Assembly (NCBI GenBank): GCA_030062745.1
Contig: CP099840.1
Location: 17,349,718 to 17,413,717 of the forward strand
DNA: 64,000 nt
Direction: 5' to 3'
Source: Capitulum mitella
Taxonomy: Eukaryota; Arthropoda; Thecostraca; Pollicipedomorpha; Pollicipedidae
The position numbers and the translations under genes were made by a program. The notes under the pieces were generated by a model that was not told the origin of the DNA, did no database searches, and worked only from the letters and a program-made list of their open reading frames with translations. Below, piece after piece: positions 11,663 through 23,400 of this stretch; the first letter of the stretch is position 1; every line of letters begins with the position of its first letter.

Positions 11663-12525
11663 CCTGCGCACGACTGTCGGTCGGTTTCGAAAATGCGCGA
11701 CTGGGAGGGGGGGGGGGGCAGTTGGCCGCCCCTAACTCTAACTCACGAACGGTGGATCGCACGATAAAAATAAGCATACCGTTGGAAAGCTTGTGACGAG
11801 TAGAGCTCGAAACTGGTCTCATTTTTAGTTTTAGATAATATGTAAGCAATTTACGCCCTATATATGTTTTCTCATAGCCGACTGCATGAGACCGAGAAAT
11901 GGCCTGAATCTCAAGGGCTGTGACTAAAAATGCATTGGTAAAGGCACCAGCGCACAAGTAAAGGTCCCCGGATGCCGATACACGTCTAGTTTCCCAGATT
12001 TGTTCAATATATACGCCGAAATGTTGAGTTAAAGACACGGCAATTCTCGCGCCAGCTGTAGGCGTGCGCTGCTGCTGTATGCAGTGACAAATTGACGAGA
12101 ACTAATTTTAGCGTTCCTTTATTTTCGCGAAAAAAGACGAGCTATGTCAATTTGATTGCTCTTAGTGGTTCTTGTGATGGTTTTTCATGCTTAAATTTTG
12201 GAAAAATTAATTAGTTACCAATCTGCACCACTGGCGGAGCTTTATTCGCGAGAGCCTGTTTATTTCCAAAATATGCTAGTTTTCAAACTTTTAGATGTTC
12301 CTGGTATTACTTACATCTGTGCAAGCTAGTTCTGCCATTTTCCACCCATTCTGAGTAATTCATCGCCGATTTCGACGGTGGTACATTTTGGCTCACTACC
12401 GTTATTCGTCACCTGACCTCAGGTCAATGGCTGGAAGTCATTGATACTTTGCCCAACGACGGTAACTAGATGTCTGCTTCACTCCACACTAAAAATGTTA
12501 CGAGATATTCCGTCAGATTTCCAGA
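11659..12525 (+). mobile_element. Family C TTAA-flanked element, copy C1 (truncated)
   Basis: It starts at the TTAA that ends copy A2 and reads TTAACCTGCGCACGACTG. A G-run at 11705-11720 comes next, followed by sequence matching the reverse complement of the complete copy at 55706-56896, as far as about 12525. The far end of that complete copy (about 370 bp) is missing here. It contains the palindrome-like CACCTGACCTCAGGTCAATG near 12410. No coding capacity is seen. Confidence 0.75.
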
Positions 12526-12894
12526 GTCATGATCAATGGAACTCCTCGAATAAACGACATGCTTTCGTTGACTTCGGGTACTGCGCATCGTGAACAGTTA
12601 TTATGCAACCTTCTGCCGTCAAAACAAGACTGCTAGTCCTCGTTGCACACTCCCCCTCCCTGTGATTAGTTCAGTCAGTGCGGTGAGCCAGGACACGGCG
12701 GAGCTCGATCGACGGCCGCCGCCGCGCCAGTACAAATCTGGCTGACAGCCACCTCCAAACAAGGCCGTCACCGCCGAGTCGTCTGGCTGCGGTAGACACC
12801 TCAGCAGCGCCGTCCGCACCGCCGGACATCTTATACAGGCCCCACCCCATCCCTCCCGGCCGCACATCGCACAGCGATCCCGGCCGGCCAGCTC
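12526..12894. other. Intron; GC-rich patch, no gene seen
   Basis: The stretch 12640-12890 is GC-rich and CpG-rich. ORFs in it show no recognisable domain or splice-consistent exon. Confidence 0.45.
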
Positions 12895-13318
12895 ATGGGG
12901 CACAGCAGTCTAGACCAGAAATCTCACAGGCCCCATTACTCCAGATCAGACATCTCACAGGGCACAACAGTCCAGACCAGACATGTCACAGGTCCCATCA
13001 CTCCAGATCAGACATCTCACAGGGCACAGCAGTCCAGACCAGACATCCCACAGACCCAACACTCCAGATCAGACATCTCACAGCGTACAGCAGTCCAGAC
13101 CAGACATCGCACAGGCCACAACACTTCATGCCGGACATTTCAATGACCACAGCAATCTAGAACGGACATCTCACACGCCACATCACTCCAGACTGGCCGT
13201 CTCGGAGACTACGTCGCTCCAGACTGATCGTCTTACAGGCCACATCACTCCAGAACAGCCGTCTCACAGGCCACATCCTTTCAGACTAGTCATTTCATAC
13301 ACCAAATCACTCCCAATG
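12895..13318. repeat. 31 bp minisatellite
   Basis: About 13 tandem copies of a unit of the type TCTCACAGGGCACAACAGTC then CAGACCAGACA. Neighbouring units alternate between the forms GGCACAGCAGTCCAGACC and GGCCCCATCACTCCAGATC, suggesting a 62 bp higher-order unit. Divergence rises toward the right end. Confidence 0.9.
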
Positions 13319-13655
13319 ATGAAACGCCGATAATCTCTTATTCAAAGTCTACTACAAGGCTCAAATGGTGCACAAATGTCAGGGGATGACCGAATTTTTG
13401 TGCGTTTCCGGCCAGGTGTCGACCCCTCCAAATTTATCTGAGGCCATTGACCTGAGATTAGCTTCACTGACCACGGTATACATTTTTTTTGCAAAAGCCT
13501 GCGTTCTGGGCTGCTTTGTGACGTTGATTTCGAATTCAGAACCCTAAATTACCTACAGGGTGTGGTAAGATGGTGGTTTCGTGGATGGCGACTTATTATA
13601 CATGCCACTGATCGAAATCATAGTACTGATAAACAGTAGATCACAGCACCGATAC

Positions 13656-14470
13656 TTAACCCGCGCCGGACTGGCGATTGGCGCCGATCACGCCCGACCC
13701 GGGAGGAGGGGGGGGGGGTTGGCCGCCCCCTCTAACTCACTAACAGCTGGTCGCACGATACAAATAAACGCACCGTTGAGAAGTTCGTGAGAAGTAGAAC
13801 TCGAACTTGGTCTCATTTTTTATTTTGGATAATATGTACACCATTTATGCCCCATATATGCTTTCTGACAGCCGAATGCATAAAACCGAGAAGGGGCCTG
13901 GATCTCAAGGGTTGTGACCAATAAAGTCTAGGTAAAGGCACCAATGACCAAAGTCCGCAGATGTCGATACACGCCTAACTTCTCTGATTTGTTTAATATA
14001 TACGCCGAAACGTTGGGTTAAAGACACGGGGATTTTCGCGCCGACTGCCGGCGGGCGCCGTAGCCGAAAGCGGTATGAAATTAACGGGAACCAATTTTGG
14101 GGCTTCTTTATTTTCCCAACAAAGGCTTTTCCATGTAATATTTCCTTATTCTAGTGGTTCTTGTGATGGTTTCTCATGCTCACATTTTGGAATTCAGTAG
14201 TTATCAATCTACAAAATAGGCAAGAGCTTTATTCGCGAGAGCCCGTTTATTTCCAAAATATAGTTTTTGGACTTTTTAAATTTCTTGATATTACTCGCAA
14301 ATGTGCGAGCCAATTCTGTCACTTTCAACCCGTTCTGAGCAATCCATCGCCAATTTTCACGGCGGTACATTTCGGCTCTTAACAGTTATTCGCGACCTGG
14401 CCTCAGGTCATTGTCTGGAAGCCATTAATACTTCGTCCACTGACGGTAAATGAATGTCAGTAGATCAGTA
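13656..14470 (+). mobile_element. Family C element, copy C2 (partial)
   Basis: It begins TTAACCCGCGCCGGACTGG at 13656. The G-run at 13700-13720 is followed by sequence parallel to C1 over about 800 bp: CTCATTTTT near 13813, GCCCCATATATGCTTTCTGA near 13848, and GCGACCTGGCCTCAGGTCA near 14391. Similarity fades near 14470, so the far terminus is lost or too diverged to place. Confidence 0.75.
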
Positions 14471-16120
14471 CTCAGTACATCGGAAGACCATGACTTGGCC
14501 ATTTACGCAAGTTCAGTTTGTTTTGACTGAAAACAAAAGCTCTATTTTTGCGATTTATTTTGAGCTTTTGATCTTGACGTGACATGACCTCAGATTTATT
14601 ATAGTTTTTCACATTCTTTTTAGTACATTATCTGCGCACTCATGCACAGTTTGAAAATTTGTCCTTAGGAATAATTATTTCTTAAAGCCGTGACATGACC
14701 TTAAATGACCTTGGCATTGTTTTAAAGACCAAAAAATTCGCTCTTCAACTTCGCAGACGTGTGCCAGATTTGGTGCGGATGCGCCGCACCGTTTGGAACC
14801 CATTTCGGAAAGAAGCCAGGGAGGGTCAAGTTGACCCACATTCGAGCACTTACTAGAAATACTGAACAACGCCAATTCATCCGTCATTTTTTCATGAATA
14901 GCTGCAATTTTTGTCATAATGCCACATATTAACTACATAATATAGAAATATACATAAATGGCGACCATCCTTTGCGTTCGGCACATGGGGATCACTGTCT
15001 AAAGACCTTCCTACGACATGGCAAGCGGACGCTACGTTATAGTGCCAACTATGTCCATGGATGCCGAAAATTTTGCTAGCGATTACCTGACTGGCTGTTA
15101 GCATTTTAGGATCACCACTGTGCGCTGGGCTCCACAGGTTCGCTTATACATTCAAACTCTTCGATTAGCTGTTTGAAACAGTCGGATAGGACAGGTCGAC
15201 AAAACGAATGACGAAAAAGGAAATCACACCACACATACGTGGTGCTGAAAACAACGATGTATTTCTTGTCTTTTGCATCCTTTTCCTCGTTCTTGTTTTG
15301 TTCCCCAGCGCCCTAAATCGCCTGTACGGAAACAGCGTCCATTTTTGGATCCCCGCTAGATCTCAGTTACAGCGCATCGGCTCATGTACATAAGAATCGC
15401 TAAATGATAGTCTTTTCGCACAGTTCGAAGGGAATTCATGAAACAATGACTCCTTCCAACCGAGGCAATAGACCAGGTCTGGGACTATTAACAAAATGGA
15501 CAATAGGAAGACGTAGTGCAATGACAACGTTGGTGTTGGAGATGACCAGCCCAATGACCCATTTCCACGGACTTTTTCCGAGAACTGACCTGACTTACCA
15601 ATGCACAATAAAACAATTACGAAAAAATGAAGGTCATCCGGCAGCACGCTTGAAGACAACCTTCCATGACAAAAGGGCAAGTCCATGAGTTCAGACCGAT
15701 ATAGGTTATGCAACGACAAACTGATCATGTACTCCACCACACCAGACAAGCGAAGTCTTCTTTCCACAAAAGTTGTATGTTTAGCATGAGCACTGAGCAA
15801 GGGCACACTCAAGTTCTGCCGCTCCCACTTCCAGGCCAACTTCATGCTCCGGGTTATACCGCCCAGTAACGGGCAAACGACAACAACCTTATCGTCTTTC
15901 TAGCTAGGCGCGACGAATCCTTCATGGCATGAGAATCCCACAAAACGTGGACAAAGTTTGACATCTAAAGAACTGAACCGGGGTAAAGTAACGCGGCTTT
16001 CGACCCAGGCATAACAAATACAGCTTCCGTGACTTCCTGACCTTCAGCGATCCGTTGGCCAGAGAGGCCAGGCCGTTCGGCCTTCACATGTCGTAACCGA
16101 ACCCAACCGGAGCGCCGTAC
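14471..16120. other. Intron sequence, no gene seen
   Basis: Unassigned sequence between C2 and the linker exon. The part near 14575-14720 has several TGACCT hexamers. No recognisable protein or RNA gene. Confidence 0.5.
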
Positions 16121-16342
16121 CTGGTGTTTCATCTTGGTGGCCACAGCAACAGCACCACCAGCAGCGGCGGCGGCGGCGGCGGCGGCCGAGGAAGTCGAGC
16201 CGGCCGAACAGGAGGACGAGCCGGAGGACGGCTTGAAGCGGCGCTCCTCGCGGGCTCCCTGCGACGACACGGCCGACGGAGGCCGGCCTTTGCCTCCATA
16301 GGAGGCCGGCCGGTCGTGCGGGCTGCGCGGCTTCGACGCCTC
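16121..16342 (-). CDS. MLLT3: AF9/ENL-type protein, probable Ser/Ala-rich linker exon
   Basis: A 222 bp open segment encodes 74 residues. It starts EASKPRSPHDRP, runs through a Ser-rich stretch and a run of Ala residues, and ends ATKMKHQ. It is framed by an acceptor (CAG at 16345-16343, then GAG) and a consensus donor (CAG then GTACGG, gt at 16120-16119). It begins and ends in phase 0, exactly what is needed to join the preceding YEATS exon (ends phase 0 at 44880) to the last exon (begins phase 0 at 7939). Human AF9 has a long Ser-rich linker at the equivalent place. The order, phase and composition support the call. No conserved domain confirms it, so a transcript would be needed. The polypyrimidine region before the acceptor lies in a tandem repeat. 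Confidence 0.75.
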
Positions 16343-16343
16343 C

Positions 16344-16700
16344 TGATGGCTGACACTGATCTGAAGAGGCGCACAAACATGGAGCGCGGTCAGTACAGGC
16401 AATCTCCTGGTGGCTGACAGTGATCTGGACAGGCGCACAAACATCGAGCGTGGTCAGTACAGGCAACCCCCTGGCGGCTGACACTTATCTGAAAAGGCAC
16501 ACAAACATGGAGCGTGGTAAGTACAGGCAACGCCCTGGTGGCTGACACTGATCTGAACAGGCGCACAAACATGGAAAGTGGTCAGTACAGGCAACCCCCT
16601 GGAGGCTGACATTGATCTGAACAGGCGCACAAACATGGAACGTGGTCAATACAGATAACCTATGGACAATGACCTGCGGCGACGCTCAAACAGGCAGCGT
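16344..16700. repeat. 62-64 bp tandem repeat carrying the linker exon's acceptor region
   Basis: About five copies of a unit containing CACAAACATGGAGCGTGGTC and GTGGCTGACACTGATCTGAA, with unit starts near 16372, 16436 and 16498. Read on the minus strand, each unit contains GATCAGTGTCAGCCACCAG, which matches the real acceptor of exon 16342-16121. The array therefore holds several copies of that 3' splice-site region. Confidence 0.85.
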
Positions 16701-18504
16701 GGTCAGTACAGATGATTCATGATCCTCAGCACGAGTTTCTCTATCTAAAAATGCAACATCATGGCTTCTAACTCGTTGTGTCATTTCCAGAAAGACAGCT
16801 TCAATGATACACCCAACACAATTATCCTTCAACGCTTCCCTCTTCAAAAAAGAAGCAAAAAACAAAGGCGGGAAGAATGCTGATTGGCTGTCACAGAAAC
16901 GGGGCCAAAAAGAATGTAACAGGAAAAACGAAACCTAGGCATAAAGCATACATAAAAATGGTGTGCAATACGATGTTTCGCAATAAATTTCTCCATTACA
17001 TTTGACATTGCAAATCACCGCATTACAATGTATGGCTAAATGTCGGAACGCAAAGACTCAGGTTAGCTGGTCACAACAAAACCGAGTGAAGCCCTATGTC
17101 CGAATCCAGAGCGAAGCTGGACATCGGGAAGCTTCAGGATGCGCAGGAAGTAAGTGAGTTCATAAATCCGACCCGATACAAGCCGGCTTCTAAACCCGAC
17201 AATGATCTACATTTCGAAAACTGGGAAAACCCCCCAGTTGGCTTCCACGGCCATCTCCGCAACATGGCACCCAGTGGTGGCAGGGGCCGACGTCCCTCGA
17301 TGAGAAACCGGCTGCGGTCTGACCGACGACAGAGCGGCCACCGATCCAGCTCATCCGAGGATGCCGCCCACAAGTTCACCAGACGCCGCTAAGGTGTGCC
17401 AGATTTCGTAAACACTTTGCTGGTTGTTTGTTCATTTGTTTCTTGCATTTTTTTGTAAAGGTTGTCCCGGTGACTAGCATCGCATCCTGTCACATGGAAC
17501 TACGCTGGAAACCAATTTTCAGAATTTTCGGCCTGCGCCAACGATATGGCTTGGTGATCGTACTCCTGCAGCGTTGCAGCAGCCCTTGTCTCAGACAGCA
17601 TGAAGAATATCAACTTGCTGTTTTCATCATTCACGGACTCTTTGTTAACTATCTTACGGACGCATTTAGTTTACTTAAATTCCATTCTCTTCACAGTACA
17701 GCATCAATACACCGCACGGATACACTCGGGCTCCACTCTGGCAACACCACCATGACAATGCTATTCGTAAGCTGTGCCTCATGTGCTCAGACTTCGTGTG
17801 GCGTAAGCATTTGCGATACCATCCTGCCACAAACGCGAGATTCTGGAATGTCCTTTCGTTCTGCGTTCTGTCAATGAGCCTCTGCAAAAGTTTTACGTCT
17901 CGCTCGGCTCCGTCATTTACAACAGCAAGGCTGTCTATGAAATCAAGAGTCTTCAGAAGCTTTCTTTAACATTAGTTCCATTTCTACAAGAGGTCATGTA
18001 TCGACTACGACCTGCCAAACGGCACCCACGACCTTGGACGGACGAGTTTCGTTAGGGATTTTGTTTTTCAAGCTTTTCACTGTTTCAGGTTTACCACGGG
18101 GTAAACCGTCGGGCATGGGAATGAATACCACAGCAAGGCGGTATTCATTATCATATTCATCATTCCTGCCGTTCTATACCAGCCAGCTCCTCGTTACAAA
18201 CCGAGAACTGAACGGCAGATGATTCCAAGAGGAGGTGCAAGGCTTCAGCCATATCTTAAACCATTTCCAGCTTTTTTATCTTTGCACTTCCCCGAAAAAG
18301 GCTCCGTCATCTATTGCAACAGCAGCAGCGGCCTGAGGGAGTTCGGTCTCCCGCCCATGTCCGTAAGCAAACGCCAAATATTCGACCGTCATCGGAAATG
18401 ACTACACATGGTTAAATCTACGTGGTGCGTATCTTCGTGGACATGTGCCTGGTGCTTTCAACTTTCGCACACCTGGCACGATGCACGAAGCACGTTGTAT
18501 GGCC
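16701..18504. other. Large intron, no gene seen
   Basis: A GC-richer patch lies at 17260-17390. ORFs at 17096-17392 and 17428-17877 have no recognisable motifs and no clear splice context. Confidence 0.5.
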
Positions 18505-18930
18505 AACACCAAGGTCATCAGAGGATAGTGTAAACCCAGGTCATCAAAAGACACTGCCGACCCAGGTCATCATAGAACAATGACGACCCAGGTCATCAAA
18601 GGACAGTGCAAACCCAGGTCATCAGAGGACACTGCCGACCCAGGTCATCAGAGGACAGTACCGACCCAGGCCATCAGAGGACACTGCCGACCCAGGCCAT
18701 CAGAGGACAGTGCCGACCCAGGCCATCAGAGGACACTGGCGGCCCAGGTCATCAGAGGACAGTGCAAATCCAGGTCATCAGAGGACACTGCCGACCCAGG
18801 TCATCAGAGGACACTGGCGGCCCAGGTCATCAGAGGACAGTGCAAATCCAGATCATCAGAGGACACTGCCGACCCAGGTCATCAGAGGACAGTGAAAACC
18901 CAGATCGTCAGAGGACACTGGCGACTAAGG
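18505..18930. repeat. 26 bp minisatellite
   Basis: About 16 tandem copies of CAGGTCATCAGAGGACACTG then CCGACC. Variants CAAATCCAG and GGCGGCC recur in order (18720-18880), showing recent duplication of multi-unit blocks. Three overlapping plus-strand ORFs result only from the repeat. Confidence 0.93.
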
Positions 18931-19232
18931 TTGGAAAAGGCGTTTTTTTGGTGTTGAAGAACATCGGACCATATGTGCTCCAAAAACATTTTATACTCCC
19001 AATGTCTGATCTTGTGTCTCCATCAAACAGCTACGATAGAACCACCTTGACAAATCTGCAACTCTGCGAGCAAATGACTGTCTCCATTTATTAAGAAGCA
19101 GGTATGATGTCTTAACTGACTTACACCATGAAGGTCGATGTAAACCAGTACTACTCTCTGAAGAATTTGGTACTCTAAAACAAAAAATTACACTCAGACA
19201 ACAACAACAAAAAACAAATTTCCAACCCTAGT

Positions 19233-19345
19233 GCCGACCTGGGACATCAGAGGATAGTGCTGACCCAGGGTATAAGAGGACAGTGTTAACCCACGTCATC
19301 AGAGGATAGTGCCGACCCAGTCCATCAGAGGCCACTGCCGATCCA
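19233..19345. repeat. Degenerate outlier of the 26 bp minisatellite
   Basis: Four diverged units such as CATCAGAGGATAGTGCCGAC lie 300 bp from the main array at 18505-18930. They are probably remnants of a once longer array. Confidence 0.75.
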
Positions 19346-19779
19346 GGCAGCACCGACGACAAGGATCGAGACACTGACTCCAGTGCCCTGCTCGACAACT
19401 GATTTTCCTCACTTACCTGGTAACTTCTTGCTTCCAAAACGGCGTTTCACAGTAAAGACGTTTCGTACCGGTACTAAGCGGACGAAAATAGCGCTCCTGT
19501 CGCACGCCGTTTTAGAACGGTGCCTGAGTCCGGCAGATAAATGGGTTCACCAACGAGGACCGAGTCAACAGCAGTGCTGCCCGGTGACACCAGCCTCCAG
19601 ATGAAGCAACCATAAATGCGCGTCACCAAAAGCTTGACATGACAGCGTTCACGGACAGCGCGGGGATAAAGTTCAGCCCGACTAGCACGCATACGCAGTT
19701 CCCATTTTTCTTTCGGGACAGGGCGACTGATTTACGTACATTAAAAGGTTCAGATCCTCTGTCTAATGACCGTGGCCAT

Positions 19780-20400
19780 CATCCCCAGTGCGCAACGCGG
19801 CCAGAGCAGGGCCGGCCCGGTCGAAGCAGGCCAGGCCTGTTCCAACCACGGTCGGCAGCCATGCTGTGAAGGAGCCGGGGGGCCGCCCGCTCCGGACGCC
19901 GCCCCCGGGCCGGGATCAAGGTCTGCTGAGCGACGGTCGGCCCCATGAAGAAACGGCGCCCGGGCCGGGTCGAGCGGCCCATTTGCACAATCGGCCGGCC
20001 GGCCGTCACGAGCCGCCTGGGCTGCCCGCGCTCACTAGGGCCCGCAACACCTCATGGAACAGGAGGCCCGCGCACCGCTGGCCAGAAACACCGGGGGAGC
20101 CGGCAGCGCCACACTGACTGGCATGAAATACGGCAGTGCTGGCTGGGAGGGCGTGGGGGCAGCGTGGACCCGGGCTGCACGTCCGCGCCCCCACAGCTGG
20201 CGCCGACCGGCCAGTAAAACGGCCCGCCCGGCCCGGCCAGTGCGGTCGTAACGGCCACAACGGTGCTGCCGGAGACATTTGTGCCATGGCGCGGCTGCGA
20301 CGCCCACTCACCGTCTTCCTGCAGCGGCCCGACGACCACCACACCCGACCACGCTGGCCACGACCCCGGCTCGCCAACTGGACCTAAAGTCCAGTTTTAA
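19780..20400. other. GC/CpG-rich island in the intron, no gene assigned
   Basis: A sharply GC-rich block with many CpG. ORFs are open in several frames on both strands, as expected from GC richness, and none has a recognisable domain. It could be an unmethylated regulatory island or an unrecognised exon; the sequence does not decide. Confidence 0.4.
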
Positions 20401-23400
20401 AGTCCAGTCGTGCACCCTGCCGGTTTAGCACAATCCTGGCTACCTAACTGGAGATGTTCAGTTAGACTGAGCCGCGGTCGCACTGCCGTGGGCCAAACGA
20501 ATCCATCCAGATGGGTATGCCCGATCTGGTTCGTTCACGAACCAGGGCAGGTAGACCAAAGATCAATTTTCCACGTAAGGTAAGGTATGAGGTACCCAAT
20601 CCTTTGTTGGTGAAGAGAAGTTCCTATTGAGAGAGGAAACTACAGTTGTGTGCAAATCAGTTGGGCGAAGGAGAAATTTTACGTTTTCTTGAACAGTTGA
20701 GTATCCGGGACCCGAAACACAAGTCTCACCACAGTGCGAGACCCGGCCACTGGCTGTTTTTGTGACCTGAAATTTATCAAACTAGATCAGACCACCCGAC
20801 ATTATATGTAATCAAAGCAGAACACATCACCCGACTGGCGTCAATTAAAACTGCTTGACCAATGCCAGTTAATGATTCCCAACATTTTCCTAGCTGAGAA
20901 AGAAGGGTGCTTATGGCTCAATCGAAGTCTCAAAAATCTTTTCAAGCATGGGCATCACACCCAGGAAACTTGCACAGAGTCTGATCTAAAACGAGCGTAC
21001 CAGTAGAGTATCAGGTAGAATGCAGAAACGTTAATGTCGGGAGATCACGCGTGGCTCGGATCATTGCCAGGCACGAAAACGGTTTCGTCAAGCCTCCGCG
21101 AAAAGGAAACGAAACGAAAGACGAAATGCAACGGATCTGGACGAAAACGGAGGACAACGGTTAATGACTATCGTCCGATACAGCGCGAAAGACTACAAGA
21201 AAACTGGTGGTGATACAAAAAGGGATATGACATCTGCAGGTGTAATACACGGCACAGCGCATCATGGGAGAGGGCCATTGTGACGCTCACCTCCTAAAAT
21301 ACAAACTAATGAAAAAAGAAGACAGAAAGTGGCACAACTGCACAGCCTCGTCGTTAATCTTTCTAAACACCCTTTTCGGCCTACCATGGGCGTTAAATCT
21401 TCGATCAGGTCAGGCTAAATTGAGGTATGTTATGGTTTACGTTATAGCTATAGCGACCATACTTTTTTGTCGGTTGGGTGGCTTTGAGTGTCTTAGAAAC
21501 TCGATTACGGTTCAGATATTCTCTCCATACGGAAATAATATGATGCCAAGTGGAGGACACTGAAGTCGTTTGAGGTGATGTCATATCGCGGTTTTTGCTC
21601 GTGTCTTTCATCACGCGGCGGGACGGTGATCATCAGAGGCGGGACGGTGATCATCAGACCAAAACCTTACGATCTCATAAAGTTACGGTTCGATAAAAAC
21701 TACACAAAATAAAACATTAGAATCATCAAGAATTTTTGGAAAGTTGCTGTGAGTTTCAGAAACACACGCTAACTCCCTCAAAACATATTCAGGAAAACTT
21801 AACTGGGGAAAAACTCACCACAAGCAGACTAAACGGTGGGGCAAGTACCCTTGTGACAACCTGTGGCTGTGCCCCTGTGAGCGTGAACAGAACCATGAAA
21901 TACACTTTCCACATTATTTCCCTTTCTTTCTTTTTTACTAGCCGCCATCGAAGAACAGGCGACCAGGATTAATTTTTTTAATTACAACGTATAATACATC
22001 GGACATAACACATAAACTGAATAACTGATGAGTGAACCTGCTCTGACAATCCTGGAACCGGCAAAAAAAGACGTATGGGCTTCTGAAGATTTCCATTGCC
22101 TATTCGGGAAGACATTTAAATGGCCCAGCATCTCATCAGAATTAAAGCTGCCTGACTAAACATCTGTGGGCAGTACAAAGGAGGTTCAAGAAACATACCA
22201 TAGACAACATATGTATGATGCATATATGATACATATGGATGTGCATATGCATGACACATAACATATGCAGCTGCATGACGATGTCCGAGCTCACTGAGGC
22301 GATTACCAAGGTGTGGCTTCAAACGATGAAGAACGAAGGACGACGACGAAATACAAAGAGCATGTGCTTTAAGGTGGTAGAACGTCCATGTCCACACAAA
22401 TAAGGATATTGCAACAAGTTAAAGGTAGAGATGTCTCATACCGAGTTTTGTCAATGAAGCCATAATGGTGTGCTGCCTTGCAATAAAAACGCAGGCAACC
22501 AATAACTGTCCATTTTTGTGCCATAAATTTAAACAGCGCTGAATATGGGGATCACGTGGACAAGCTGCATAAGCCACAGCAACTGTCAGTAACAGGCAGA
22601 CCACCACGTGTCTACTTTCTGTCACGAGTCATTCTCTACACTGACAGACAGAGCAGCTGCATGCAATCTTCCACCGTCAACCTTGCCGCCGACTATAAGT
22701 TACCACTCTTTTAGGTGGCGGAGAATCAGAGCGCGAGATGACGCATACAGATGCAAATTAGTTGCCACTTCGATATAGGAAAAAGCGCAGGCTCGCTGTA
22801 ACCCAAACCATTAACTTTGAAATTTACGATACCTTCAGTTATCATCCAAGCCTCAAGCAGAATAGTAACACAGGTTGCCGGAAGTCAGCGCAAAAGTTCT
22901 AATGACCGCATGCTCTGTTGTTCGCTTACGCTATTTGTGTTGTTCTTATTTCATCTCACAGCTCAGTGACGTAAGCCGAACAGAAGTCGAGAAGTAGCCT
23001 GAGGCGTCTTCACCAGTCACGTGGTGCATTTACCGTATGTACAAGCGGGTAAAGGGTCGATTCGGCTGCTCGTGTTTTATTTTTGGCGAGCAAAAGCCAA
23101 ACCATTGGAACTCTCGTGCGGAAATTTCGCGACTTTTGCTACACATTCGTTTTAACATTAAAATTTACTATTCCTACGCGGGCAAGGGGCGGTGAGAGGA
23201 AACGGTTCTACGGTCACGGAGACTGCCAACGGTGGATGCAGGGGCCATCGTGAGGGTAATGTAGCCATGTGTAGGTGGGCTCTGCTTACGGAACATAAGG
23301 TATGGCTTGATAAGTTAAGCGTTTTAACAGGCCACAGAATTGTTACAAAGAATATATTATGTTGAGGAAACATACATACGGATCAAGAGTGGCGCAAAGC

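Noticed and set aside
18580..19094. Overlapping plus-strand ORFs of 125 and 162 codons
   Set aside because: They are produced by the 26 bp minisatellite read in different frames.
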